Assembly (NCBI RefSeq): GCF_905250085.1
Contig: NZ_CAJNOB010000045.1
Coordinates: 1 to 64,000 of the forward strand
Source: Candidatus Methylacidithermus pantelleriae
GTDB taxonomy: Bacteria > Verrucomicrobiota > Verrucomicrobiia > Methylacidiphilales > Methylacidiphilaceae
Length of the DNA: 64,000 nt
Direction: 5' to 3'
The position numbers and the translations under genes were made by a program. The notes below the pieces were generated by a model. It ran no database searches. It had not been told where the DNA came from and was given only the letters and a program-made list of their open reading frames with translations. Within the stretch, counting starts at the first letter, position 1. Each line of letters opens with the position of its first letter. Shown here piece by piece: positions 55,086 through 63,796 of the stretch.

Positions 55086-56119
55086 TCGCGGTTGCTCATG
55101 GCGGCTTTTTTCGCTCCGGAGTCGAGATGATCGAAGTCGGGCCCCGCCTACACGTCCGTGATCGGAGCGGTGGAACACGCGCGTCGTCATGGCACAAGTT
55201 CTAGCTAGGGCGGGGCCTTGTGCCGTCACCAGAGGGGACTAGGTCTTTCCAAATCCCGATTCGTGTGAGAGGCAATCGTGCCTACTCGGAATGGCGCTTG
55301 TGTCACCGTCGCCCCCTATCTGCAAGCGATCAGACGAAGCATATATGGAGCATATATGGTCGTTTCTACGGCGGGGGGTTGGGGGAGACTCAGAGCGGCG
55401 CATGCGCGGTCGGAAGGCAATCGACTGCGCGCCTCTGTCAGCGAAAACGCGGGCCTGGGCGCAATCGGGGCTTTGCCAGAGGAATGGCGGCGCGCACTTC
55501 GTCGGCAGCGCTGTTCGGCCGGTGTCCCGGACGCTCTTCCTGGTAAGGGAATGATTGTCTAGGGTGTTACGAACGGTATTTGGGAAGCTCTCCGGTTCTC
55601 TTGGGCTTTACCAAGACCCGGAGAAGTGCTAGGGATTTCCCTTGTGGTATGCCGGAAGGTCTCCCAAAGCCGGCTAAGAGGCTACTGGACGGCTCGGAGA
55701 AACGAGGGATTGATTTTGGGTGGATGGGGGCCTTGGCCCATTGTCCTTGAGTGGGTTTCCGTTACGATCTTTTTCTTCTAGGAGCCAAGGGCGGCTCTTT
55801 TTTTAAAGCGGGCCCTGATTACAGCGGGGCAGCCCAGAGGGAAAAAAGTTTTCACGTTGGCGGGGCGACTGTTTCTATGGCGTTCCCGCGTAGCGGGCCA
55901 TCTATGTGAATACCGCATCGGGGATCCCTGGCTAACGGGAATAGCCCGCAGGCATGCCTCTCTGCGCCGAAACGGTTTGAAGGCTCTTCTTGCGGGTCTT
56001 TCATTGATCCAGGAGGAACTAACCGGTGAGGGAACCTGTCTTGAACGATGGGCGAAAGATAGCTAGCTACGAGCCACGGAACGGATTCCAGGGGAAAAAG
56101 GATGAGCGGTTGAAGCACT
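55086..56119. other. Gene-free stretch, 1.0 kb
   Basis: No recognisable gene. A plus-strand terminator-like hairpin is present at 55782-55804 without an intact gene before it. All frames are short or low-complexity. Confidence 0.4.
55782..55804 (+). terminator. Orphan Rho-independent terminator
   Basis: GAGCC and GGCTC form a 5-bp stem with a 6-nt loop, followed directly by seven T residues. It is a convincing terminator shape, but there is no intact plus-strand gene upstream, so it may belong to a decayed gene or to an unrecognised transcript. Confidence 0.55.
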
Positions 56120-56896
56120 CTAATCCAGACAGATGGGAATGGGACGGTGACGGTCAAAGGCGACGACAGTTCGAATATTGAGCCGGGTGAGCAGGTCTGC
56201 CAGCCGGTCGTAGTTTTCTCCTACCTGGTGTTCGGAGTGCGCGTCTGAGGCAATCGTAAAAGGGATACCCAGCTCCCGAGCTCGCTCCAGGATTCGTTCC
56301 GACGGATACACTTCTCCGACGGGTTTTCGCCAGCCAGCCGTGCTAATTTCCAGGGCTAACCCGGAATCCCGAATGGCTTGGAGAACAGGATCGAAATAGT
56401 GGAGAATGTCACCCTCGGGCCGGTATCCGAAGATCTTGATAAGATCCAGGTGCGCTAGACAATCGATCGGATAGGAACGAATGAGATTCAAAAGTTCTCT
56501 GCAGTAGGCTTCGTAAACCTTGTGAATATCTCTTCGCTTGAATTCCTCCCGATGATCGGGATGATCAAAAGGCCAGTCCTCTAGGAAATGGACCGAGCCG
56601 AGCACAAAATCCAATTTTCCCCAGTTGCGTTGGACCCAGGCACGTCCTTCGGCACCTGTTTCGGGGTCATTGTCTAGTTCGATCCCGCATCGGATGGTAA
56701 GATCTGGGTTGGCCTCGCGCCATTGTTCCACGACATCAAACCGAACCCCTGGGTGGTAGCGGTCGTGGTCCGTAATCGCAAAATCTCGAATCCCCTTTTT
56801 GCGGCAGGCTTCGGACCAGCGGGCGAGATTGGCTAGCGTGTACGGTTGCAACCGGTGGCCCTGGGGATGCATGTGATAATCAAGAAAAACGTTCAC
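56120..56896 (-). CDS. PHP-domain phosphoesterase (histidinol-phosphatase-like)
   Basis: 258 residues from the GTG at 56896; GGAGG sits 6 nt upstream, and the frame has a 4-nt GTGA overlap with the end of the DUF192 gene. The N-terminal metal motif DYHMHPQGH, then FAITDHDRYHPG, CGIELDN, FVLGSVHFLED, CLAHLDLIKIFGY and FTIASDAHSEHQVGENYD are the PHP metal-site elements. It is close to HisK-type histidinol-phosphatases, but other substrates are common in this family. Confidence 0.8.
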   Translation of the reverse strand: MNVFLDYHMHPQGHRLQPYTLANLARWSEACRKKGIRDFAITDHDRYHPGVRFDVVEQWREANPDLTIRCGIELDNDPETGAEGRAWVQRNWGKLDFVLGSVHFLEDWPFDHPDHREEFKRRDIHKVYEAYCRELLNLIRSYPIDCLAHLDLIKIFGYRPEGDILHYFDPVLQAIRDSGLALEISTAGWRKPVGEVYPSERILERARELGIPFTIASDAHSEHQVGENYDRLADLLTRLNIRTVVAFDRHRPIPICLD

Positions 56897-57420
56897 GGTG
56901 AACCTCCGATACGCGCAAGGCATTCTTCCCAAGTCTCGCCCACAGGTTCGACGTGGTCCCCCTCGTGAATCCCATGGCTTTGAAACCATCCTTGCGAGAC
57001 TTCCAAGGCCATGCGGACGCGAGAGGAGCTGGACCAGACTAGATGCATGTCGAGAGGTTTCATCGTTCGAATTTCCAAGATGCTACCCGTGGCATCCAGA
57101 AAAGCAAGGGAGAGAGGTAAAACTGTCCGGTACATCCAAAAACTAACCCGTCCTTCTCGCGGAAAAAGAAAGAGCATCCCTGTATCGGGATCCAAAGAAA
57201 AGCGCCCCTGGAGGCCGTGCGACCGTTCTTCTGGTGTTACTGCCAGTTCCACACGGAGGCGATACGATCCAAGAGCTAGAACAAGGAAACGCGGCGTAGC
57301 CGGAGCTAGACAAAGTGCGGGCAAAGAAAAAAGACAAACCAAAATCGCTGCCCCCAACGTTAGGTTGCGGGACCAAAGAGGCCTCTTTTTCCATCGGGGA
57401 GACAAAATCGGTTGCTTCAC
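56893..57420 (-). CDS. DUF192 exported protein
   Basis: 175 residues. N-terminal hydrophobic segment (LTLGAAILVCLFSLPALCLA) suggests export or membrane anchor. The following domain is DUF192: LRVELAVTPEERSHGLQGRFSLDPDTGMLFLFPREGRVSFWMYRTVLPLSLAFLDATGSILEIRTMKPL, all the conserved elements of the family. The function of this family is not established. It is coupled to the PHP gene by a GTGA overlap. Confidence 0.85.
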   Translation of the reverse strand: MKQPILSPRWKKRPLWSRNLTLGAAILVCLFSLPALCLAPATPRFLVLALGSYRLRVELAVTPEERSHGLQGRFSLDPDTGMLFLFPREGRVSFWMYRTVLPLSLAFLDATGSILEIRTMKPLDMHLVWSSSSRVRMALEVSQGWFQSHGIHEGDHVEPVGETWEECLARIGGSP

Positions 57421-57792
57421 TGTGCGCTGCGCCGTTTGGCTCTACATTCTATTCAAAGCCTGGAGAGAAGACACAATTTTCCTCCCTCTCCGGGTCGGGC
57501 GCTGCCCGCCTCCACAAGATCTTCGGGGAAAAGTTGCTCCGCCGACATGAAAAAAAAATGGCACCGGGAATGCCCAGCTTTTTTGGGGGATAACAATGGA
57601 AACGGCAACGGCATATCGGCCTGCTCTTTGCCTTGACCTTCCTCGATGGAGCAAAAGGTCAACACATCCAAGGCGGGGTTAGTAGGGAGGCCAGCCGGGA
57701 AAAAGCGTCATTGCGCTTCTCTCCAAAGGCTACTTGATGTAGTAGAAGAATTATCTAGGTAGTAGGGTTATTGTCTCTTTACCGGTGGCCAC
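57421..57792. other. Gene-free stretch, 0.37 kb
   Basis: Between the DUF192 gene and the tRNA. Short frames only; nothing supported. Confidence 0.4.
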
Positions 57793-57866
57793 TGCCCGGT
57801 GGTGCAATGGTAGCACAGGGGCCTTTGGAGCCTCTGATCATGGTTCGAATCCATGCCGGGCAGCCA
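57793..57866 (+). tRNA. trnQ: tRNA-Gln (anticodon UUG)
   Basis: A 74-nt cloverleaf on the plus strand. Acceptor TGCCCGG/CCGGGCA with the T1-A72 pair typical for glutamine, D arm GTGC...GCAC, anticodon stem GGGGC/GCCTC with loop CTTTGGA (anticodon TTG), T loop TTCGAAT, encoded CCA. With the CUG isoacceptor at 31.5 kb the window holds both glutamine tRNAs. It lies just downstream of the nth gene's 3' end (opposite strand). Confidence 0.95.
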
Positions 57867-57910
57867 AACGCTTCCATGAATCCTTACGGTTACAAGAGCT
57901 CGGCAGAGCG

Positions 57911-58576
57911 TTACGTTCCTCGTGGTCCGGGACGGGTCTTATGAGGATACGGGCACAAACTTTCAATCACGCAATCGGGGCAGCGCGGTTTCTTTGCCAG
58001 ACAGACCCGTCGCCCGTGGAACTGTAAGAGGTGACAGAAACGAACGCGATCAGCCTCGGGGACCAGTTGGAGAAGGTCCTGCTCGATTTTGTCGGGGTCG
58101 GTTTCCCGGGTCAAACCTAGCCTTTGGGAAAGTCTTGCCACATGTGTGTCTACCCCAATAGTAGGTTGTCCGAAGGCGTTTCCTAGCAGGATATTCGCGG
58201 TCTTTCGGCCGACACCGGGCAAGGTAAGAAGTGCCTCGAGAGAGTTCGGAACTTCTCCCTGGAAGCGTTCCACCAGTGCCTGGCACACTTCCCGGATGGC
58301 TTGGGCCTTTTTCCTGTAGAAATTGATTTGGGATAGCTCTCGCTCGAGCTTTTCTTGAGGCTGGCTTGCCCAATCTTGGGCAGTGCGGTAGCGGGCAAAT
58401 AGCTCTCGGGTGACAGAATTGACCAGGGTGTCGCGAGCCTGAGCCGCCAAAATAAGGGCAATTAAAAGCTCGAGCGGGTTGGAAAATTCCAGTTCCAGCC
58501 GGGCGTCCGGATAAACAGAGGCAAGTTTCTCGATGATCCGCGCAACTCGCGTACGCTTTTGGGCGAGTGTTTCCAT
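57911..58576 (-). CDS. nth: Endonuclease III
   Basis: 221 residues from the ATG at 58576 (MET-LAQKRTRVARI), the family start; the frame is open 42 codons further upstream but that part does not look like the family. A DNA glycosylase/AP lyase that removes oxidised pyrimidines. HhH motif LPGVGRKTANILLGNAFGQ with the catalytic Lys, followed by the catalytic Asp in GVDTHVARLSQRLGL, then a 4Fe-4S motif C-x6-C-x2-C-x5-C (CLAKKPRCPDCVIESLC). Base excision repair. Confidence 0.93.
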   Translation of the reverse strand: METLAQKRTRVARIIEKLASVYPDARLELEFSNPLELLIALILAAQARDTLVNSVTRELFARYRTAQDWASQPQEKLERELSQINFYRKKAQAIREVCQALVERFQGEVPNSLEALLTLPGVGRKTANILLGNAFGQPTIGVDTHVARLSQRLGLTRETDPDKIEQDLLQLVPEADRVRFCHLLQFHGRRVCLAKKPRCPDCVIESLCPYPHKTRPGPRGT

Positions 58577-58794
58577 GGTAACCCTGTTGGGATTTTTATG
58601 TCTTCGTTCACGGGCAAGCGAGGAATTTTCAAACCGTAGACTCTTTTGGACTTTGATCCGAGGAAGTAACTGGGCTTTGGAACTATGCTCGGGAAGCTGC
58701 ATCTAGTTCTCGAAGAGCTGTGTAGTCCTTCCCCAATGGCTTTCATAGGCGCTTTCCCAAGAAACCGCGATTTCCATTCCAGAAGGAGTTGCGG

Positions 58795-59250
58795 ATGCTC
58801 CGGCACACCATGCGGTAGAGAACGTGGGGGATGATCGGGATGGTGACCCACCGCAATGGCATCGATCCAATGGTCTAGCAAGGGATCTGGTGTCCAAAGG
58901 ATTGGTGCGATGTGTTGACCGGAGCCGTGGCTACGCCGACGGGAACGATAGTGGATGCGATGTGCGCCGAACGTGACTAGCCGGAGCTCTCCCAGGACAT
59001 CCAGCCGGATGACATTGACTTCTTTTGTTGTCGGCATCCGGGATGCCATCGCCGTGGCCCGATGCTGTCAAGGTGCTCAAAGACGTCACGGCGAGGCGGT
59101 GGGTCCAGCGTATCCGCGAGCGAAACAAGCGGCACTTGGGTGGTCAGCTGTGCTGGCCGCCGTACTCGGTCAGCACGGGGGCAACGTCAGCGCCGAGATC
59201 GTCTGTCCTTCTCTCGAGGGCTCTAGCATGTTACCCGTAGGCAAGAGCCA
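58795..59250 (+). pseudogene. tnpA: IS200/IS605 Y1-transposase TnpA, decayed
   Basis: Segments of the family are recognisable in changing frames: the initial RMLRHTM, then WCPKDWCDVLTGAVA (about 58880-58935), AVKVLKDVTARRWVQRIRERNKR (about 59060-59130) and NVSAEIVC (about 59180-59200). Stops and frameshifts show that it is not functional. The catalytic Tyr could not be placed. Confidence 0.55.
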
Positions 59251-59277
59251 TAATGCCCATGGCGTTGATCCAAGGGG

Positions 59278-59690
59278 ATGTTAGGGGAGGGTAAGCGAGA
59301 TCGCTCTTACGGTGTTCTTCTCGGCCTACGCCGACGCTTGCAACTGGCTTGTACCCGTCATGTGCGAGTACCGCGTCTGGAAGAGGTGGCCCTGCACGTG
59401 TTTACGCGCCCACTCCATGCTGCGCTACCCAACGCCGTCGGCCGTCCAGGTGGGCTGCAATGTCATAATGTCATTTTTGCGGTCTGCAAGGCCTACGGAG
59501 CAGAGAAGACAATGGGGAATGCATGAGAAAGGACGCGCTCCTTTTTGCAGCTGTCGGGGCATCGTTTTTGAGTGTCCTCACTGCCGCCTCCCGGCGCACA
59601 GCGACGTGAACACGATTCGGAAGATTGCCCGGATAGGTGAGACCGCGTCTTGCCCTAGGGTGGCAGGAAACGCCCCGTGAGGTCGGGGGC
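59278..59690 (+). pseudogene. tnpB: TnpB remnant, internal deletion
   Basis: Begins with a part of the N-terminal region (ADACNWLVPVMCEYRVWKRW..., cf. the family pattern AACNWIAxxAFxxRVWNKVxLHHLVYR) and then, after PTEQRRQ, reads VFECPHCRLPAHSDVNTIRKIARIG, the C-terminal zinc-ribbon and ADVNAARNIA motif. The RuvC core between them is missing. It is a pseudogene. Confidence 0.6.
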
Positions 59691-59781
59691 GTCGGGAGAG
59701 GGGCAGCCATGTTTGCGCCCTATTAGTAGGGCCTACGAATTCAGTCGTGGGTGATTTACGTGCCAGGTACCCCGGTGCAAC

Positions 59782-60705
59782 TTACGATTGATTCCCTTGG
59801 CAAGCTCGTTTGATGTCCTCCCGGATCGCTTGCACCAGTTCTTCGGCTGAGCTGAAAGCCCTTTCTTCTCTCAGGAAACGGAAATCGCCCACTTGTACGC
59901 GCTTGCCGTAAAGGTTCCCTTCAAAGCCAATGAGATGGACCTCCCACAAGGGTTTGCCCTCCCTTTCAAAGGTAGGGCGTCTTCCGTAGTTTGCCACCGC
60001 CCGCCATTGGGAACCGTCCGGGAGGCGGACCAAGCATGCGTACACGCCAGGAGGAGGGGTGAGTTGTTGGATCTCTGTGAGGTTGGCCGTATGGATGCCC
60101 AAAAGTGTTCCCCTGTGGGCTCCAGGGACCACAACCCCTTCGATGAAGTAAGGCCGCCCTAGGAGCCTTTCTGCCAGGCCAAAATCGCGTTCGGCAATCG
60201 CCTGGCGAATGCGGGTGCTATTGATGGGTGCCCCCTCGCAATGGACTGGCTCCACAGGGCAGACGCAGAACCTGTAACGTTTAGAGAATTCTAATAAAAA
60301 AGCCATATTGCCTTCCGCTCCTTTTCCAAAACGCCAGTCGGGTCCTACCACAAGAAAGGAAAGGTTGGGGAAAATACGGTGCAGTTCTTCCATAAAGGTG
60401 AGAGGGGAGGTTTCCCGAAGCTCAGAATCAAAAAGGATTACCCAAACGTTGGGGATTCCCAGTTTTCGAATCAACGTGATCTTTTGGTCCTCGGTGGTGA
60501 GGCGCGGAGGGGCCTTGGGTGGGTCAATCACCGCCAAAGGATGAGGTTCGAAAGTGATGACGGCTGCCTGGGCTGGATCGGATGCTAGGGATCGGGTCTT
60601 GCACAGAACGGCCTGATGGCCCAGGTGCACGCCATCAAATACCCCAAGGGTCAGGCTGCGGATGTTGGGGTGCGGCGAGAGTTCTTTCAGTTTGTACCTT
60701 GGCAT
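59782..60705 (-). CDS. ribF: Bifunctional riboflavin kinase / FAD synthetase
   Basis: 307 residues. The N-terminal nucleotidyltransferase domain has the LTLGVFDGVHLGHQAVL motif; the C-terminal riboflavin kinase has the GAHRGTLLGIHTANL, PPPGVYACLVRLPDG, YGRRPTFEREGKPLWEVHLIGFEGNLYGK and RFLREERAFSSAEELVQAIREDIKRA motifs. Converts riboflavin to FMN and FAD. It follows truB by 6 bp, so it is translationally linked to that operon. Confidence 0.93.
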   Translation of the reverse strand: MPRYKLKELSPHPNIRSLTLGVFDGVHLGHQAVLCKTRSLASDPAQAAVITFEPHPLAVIDPPKAPPRLTTEDQKITLIRKLGIPNVWVILFDSELRETSPLTFMEELHRIFPNLSFLVVGPDWRFGKGAEGNMAFLLEFSKRYRFCVCPVEPVHCEGAPINSTRIRQAIAERDFGLAERLLGRPYFIEGVVVPGAHRGTLLGIHTANLTEIQQLTPPPGVYACLVRLPDGSQWRAVANYGRRPTFEREGKPLWEVHLIGFEGNLYGKRVQVGDFRFLREERAFSSAEELVQAIREDIKRACQGNQS

Positions 60706-60711
60706 GAAGAT

Positions 60712-61458
60712 TTACCGGCGGCGGAGCCGGGAGACTTCAGGGAGGGGGAGAACATGTTGGAGCAGTTGGGATGGGCTATCGAGAGCTTGCAACGTTTCCC
60801 AAGAGATTGCTTGATCGAGAGTAAAATTGCCCGAGCGCAAACGTGTTAGCTCCACAAGATGCGCCCCGCATCCCAAAGCAAGGCCGATATCATGGCAATA
60901 CGTGCGCACGTAGAACCCCTTGCTGCAGCCGATCTCAAAGTCAATATGTTGAGAATCTCTTCCGAGAATCTTGTAATAATACAAGTGAACGATCCGGGGT
61001 TTACGTTCTACGTTTTTTCCCGCACGGGCCAGTTTGTACAAGGGAATTCCTTTATACTTTACGGCTGAAATCATAGGTGGTGTCTGGTAGAAATCTCCCG
61101 TGAACCGCTCAAAGGCTTCTTGGATTTCGGCATCCGAATACTGCGGGACTGGTCGCTCCTCCAGGATGACTCCATCGGCATCTTGGGTGTCTGTGATTTG
61201 GCCAAGTCGCATGCGTCCTCGGTAGACTTTGTCTTCGGACATGAGAAGATCCTGGATTTTGGTAGCCTTTCCCAAGACCAGGATGAGAAGTCCCGTAGCA
61301 ATCGGATCGAGCGTGCCGCAGTGACCGACCTTTTTTACGTGAAATTTTCGCCGGATGAAGGCTACCATATCATGCGACGTGTATCCTTTGGGCTTGTTGA
61401 TGAGGAGAACACCATCGATTTCCATGCTTTTCTCAGAAGCTAGCTTGTCGCGCGGCAT
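60712..61458 (-). CDS. truB: tRNA pseudouridine(55) synthase
   Basis: 248 residues. Isomerises U55 to pseudouridine in the T loop of tRNAs. Motifs: LLINKPKGYTSHDMV, KVGHCGTLDPIATGLLILVLGKATK with the catalytic Asp in GTLDPIATG, VYRGRMRLGQITDTQDADG, and CSKGFYVRTYCHDIGLALGCGAHLVELTRLRSG. The C-terminal PUA-like extension is absent or short. Between nrnA and ribF in a minus-strand operon. Confidence 0.92.
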   Translation of the reverse strand: MPRDKLASEKSMEIDGVLLINKPKGYTSHDMVAFIRRKFHVKKVGHCGTLDPIATGLLILVLGKATKIQDLLMSEDKVYRGRMRLGQITDTQDADGVILEERPVPQYSDAEIQEAFERFTGDFYQTPPMISAVKYKGIPLYKLARAGKNVERKPRIVHLYYYKILGRDSQHIDFEIGCSKGFYVRTYCHDIGLALGCGAHLVELTRLRSGNFTLDQAISWETLQALDSPSQLLQHVLPLPEVSRLRRR

Positions 61459-61488
61459 GACGTGATCTTGTATGCGGCGATCGCCAAA

Positions 61489-62472
61489 CTATTGGAGCAC
61501 CTGCCGGATTTCTTCCAAAAGAAGCTTTTCCATCTCGGCCATTGGGATGCGGGCGCGGATCCCGCTGGCGCGGGGGTGACCGCCTCCACCAAACCGCTGG
61601 GCAATCTGGCAGACGTCGATAGGAGCCCGGGAGCGCAGGCTGACACGGGTGAGGTTAGGCTCGAGCTCTTCTAACATGAAGGCGACCTGAACGGTCGATA
61701 CTTTCTGAAGATAGGTGAGAAAATTTTCTACTTCCGTGTTCTCGGCCCCGGTTTGTTTCAGGAGAGCCGGTGTGAGGCGGTAGTAGGCGACCCGATTTTC
61801 CCATGCGAAGACCGTCTGGGCAAGGATCTCACGGAGGAGATGGAACTGGCCAATGGAGTAGTTCCGGTAGGCTCCTTCCGACAGCGAAAGAGGATCGGCG
61901 CCTTGTTCCACAAGCTCGGCGGCCATACGGAAGACGTCTGGTGAAAGGGGGCAGAATCGAAACGCGTTGGTGTCGGTCAAAAGCCCCACATAGAAGCAAC
62001 TGGCAGCTTCCTTTGGACAGGTCCAGCCGAGGGCTTGGAGAAGTTTGTAGCAGACGAGCGCGCTAGCCGGTGCTAATGGGTCAATGAGGTTCCAGGTTCC
62101 GTAGCAGGTATTGCTTGCGTGGTGATCCAAGTTGATGTCCACCTTCCGATTCCAAAGAGCGAACGTCGGGCCGAGGCGTTCTTGGGTTGAGGTGTCCACG
62201 GCAATCACGATATCACATCCTTGAGGGGCGGTCTTAGGGGTGGAAACGACTTCTTCCGATCCGGGTAGAAACCGGTAGCTTCTGGCCATCCCGTCCTCGT
62301 TACAGACCAAAACTTCTTTCCCTAGGGCACGCAAGGTCCAAGCCAACCCAAGGCTGCTTCCGTAGGCATCTCCGTCGGGGCGTACGTGGGAGAGGATGAC
62401 GATAGAACGTGCGTTTTTGAAAAGCTGGCCAATCTCGTCCCAGGATTCGTTCATAAAAAGTATCGGTGCCAA
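61489..62472 (-). CDS. nrnA: DHH/DHHA1 oligoribonuclease (NrnA family)
   Basis: 327 residues. DHH-family motifs: ILSHVRPDGDAYGSSLGLAW, the Asp in VIAVDTSTQERLG, NLDHHASNTCYG (DHH), and the C-terminal DHHA1 motif GGGGHPRASGIRA. NrnA enzymes degrade short RNA (nanoRNA) and hydrolyse pAp. The start at the ATG at 62472 fits the family. It is 30 bp upstream of truB, as in the common rbfA-nrnA-truB-ribF order; rbfA is not present here. Confidence 0.9.
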   Translation of the reverse strand: MAPILFMNESWDEIGQLFKNARSIVILSHVRPDGDAYGSSLGLAWTLRALGKEVLVCNEDGMARSYRFLPGSEEVVSTPKTAPQGCDIVIAVDTSTQERLGPTFALWNRKVDINLDHHASNTCYGTWNLIDPLAPASALVCYKLLQALGWTCPKEAASCFYVGLLTDTNAFRFCPLSPDVFRMAAELVEQGADPLSLSEGAYRNYSIGQFHLLREILAQTVFAWENRVAYYRLTPALLKQTGAENTEVENFLTYLQKVSTVQVAFMLEELEPNLTRVSLRSRAPIDVCQIAQRFGGGGHPRASGIRARIPMAEMEKLLLEEIRQVLQ

Positions 62473-62560
62473 GCTACTGGTAAGGGTTTTCTTTGAAAAG
62501 GGGAATTGCTTGCTCTGGGCAAGACGGGCTCGGAAAAAGGGGAATTTTTTCTAACGAGTT

Positions 62561-63796
62561 CTAAAGATAGGGTCCGTGGAGGGTCCAAAGATCCTTCCAG
62601 GAAGGAGGCACCGGAAGTAGGACCAGTCCGGCCAACGCCCAAAGAAGATATCCGAGAAGCGTGCGAAGCCAACCGGGGGAAGCGAGCTCATTTTGTACGG
62701 GTCGGCAAGGTCCAAGATGCAGCAGGGAAAGGAAGAGGACCCAACTCAAGAGGGCGGGCCAAAAAAAGAGGCAGAAAAGGAAAAGGAAAAGGACGGTGCT
62801 TAGGCTAATCCTCCGCAGAGCACGAATGCCCCAGAGTGCATGGGCGAGCCATCCTCCATTTAGCCCGGAAACGGGCAAAAGGTTGAGCGTGGTTACAAGA
62901 AGCCCCACCCATCCCCCAAAAGCCAACGGGTCCAGCACAGCCCGCTGCTCGAGGGTTACCTTATCCCCGTGTGCCAATTGCGAAAATACCCAAAAAAACA
63001 CTGAGGATCGGAGAGGAACTCCTGGTGCAAAGGGCAGGGGGGAACCGGAAACAAAACTTGAGTTTTTCAGGCCGAACCAGAGGCAGGGAAGTGCCACGGC
63101 CAATCCTGCGATGACACCGAAGGCTGCGGAATCGTACAGCCCGCGGCGCTCCACGCCGCTGTGTCGAACCGGCAGCACGGAGCCGAAGGTTCCCAAAGCC
63201 AAAGGGGCTGGCAACCAGTACGGGGGACCCAGGCGGATTCCGTGGAGGAAGGCGATGGCATAGCGGGTAACGTCTTGAGCCAAAAGCGTCGCCCAAATGG
63301 GCCAAGCCCCCTGAAAGGCCAGCAGGGCCTTGGAGGGTTCCAAAGGGAGGGTGATGCCATGGTGAAAACCTCCGGCCCAGGCCGTCGTTGCCAGCGTAAG
63401 GAAAAACAGAATGGAGGGGAGGAGCTTGGGGGATGGAGGTTGGGGTGGGTGAGAGCGCTGGAACGTGAGCCGGACTTGAGCTTCTTCCTCTCCGAGAAAG
63501 TATACGTCAATCTGGGTATCGGCCAGTCGCTTCCGGACGGTATCGAAGGCCTCGGATGCAGCGATTCCCGTGAGGGATCCAACAAGCTCCAGCGTTCCCT
63601 GTGGCCCCTCTCCCTGCCACCGGGTGTGAATAACTCCCTCAAGAGCCTTTTCGATGATGGGTCCTTCCGTTTCCCAGGAAAGCGCTGGAACGTCATCCTC
63701 CCGCTCGTTCCTCTCCTTCTTAGGGAAGGCCAGCACGTAGCCGATCCATGCATAGCCAGCACAAAAGAGAACGAAAACGATCCAGAGGGTATTCAT
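62561..63796 (-). CDS. M50 site-2-protease-like membrane protein lacking the metal ligands
   Basis: 411 residues, N-terminal TM, a soluble part (residues about 30-120), and about six membrane segments after residue 130. The segment LLAQDVTRYAIAFLHGIRLGPPYWLPAPLALGTFGSVLPVR and the later NLLPVSGLNGGWLAHALWG clearly match the EGY-type M50 family, in which these regions read HELGHY-x... and NLLPVGQLDGGH. Here the zinc motif HExxH is replaced by Gln174-Asp175-Val-Thr-Arg178, and the LDGGH motif by Leu-Asn313-Gly-Gly-Trp316. All of the usual metal ligands are therefore changed, which points to a pseudoprotease. It lies upstream of nrnA, in the same orientation. Confidence 0.75.
   Translation of the reverse strand: MNTLWIVFVLFCAGYAWIGYVLAFPKKERNEREDDVPALSWETEGPIIEKALEGVIHTRWQGEGPQGTLELVGSLTGIAASEAFDTVRKRLADTQIDVYFLGEEEAQVRLTFQRSHPPQPPSPKLLPSILFFLTLATTAWAGGFHHGITLPLEPSKALLAFQGAWPIWATLLAQDVTRYAIAFLHGIRLGPPYWLPAPLALGTFGSVLPVRHSGVERRGLYDSAAFGVIAGLAVALPCLWFGLKNSSFVSGSPLPFAPGVPLRSSVFFWVFSQLAHGDKVTLEQRAVLDPLAFGGWVGLLVTTLNLLPVSGLNGGWLAHALWGIRALRRISLSTVLFLFLFCLFFWPALLSWVLFLSLLHLGPCRPVQNELASPGWLRTLLGYLLWALAGLVLLPVPPSWKDLWTLHGPYL

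Larger units (their letters stand above)
58757..59770 (+). mobile_element. IS200/IS605-type element, copy B (decayed, internally deleted)
   Basis: The left end near AAACCGCGATTTCCATT (58762-58780) aligns with the left end of copy A in the aminotransferase 3' region, and about 170 bp further the two copies continue to align. The right end is near GAATTCAGTCGTGGG (about 59735), 12 bp before ribF's stop codon. The total length is about 1.0 kb versus 1.7 kb in copy A. The tnpB N-terminal part is followed directly by its C-terminal part, so an internal segment was lost. Both genes are broken. Confidence 0.65.

Noticed and set aside
58577-58702. N-terminal extension of endonuclease III
   Set aside because: Family homology starts at the ATG at 58576 and the extra 42 codons are basic, low-complexity sequence.
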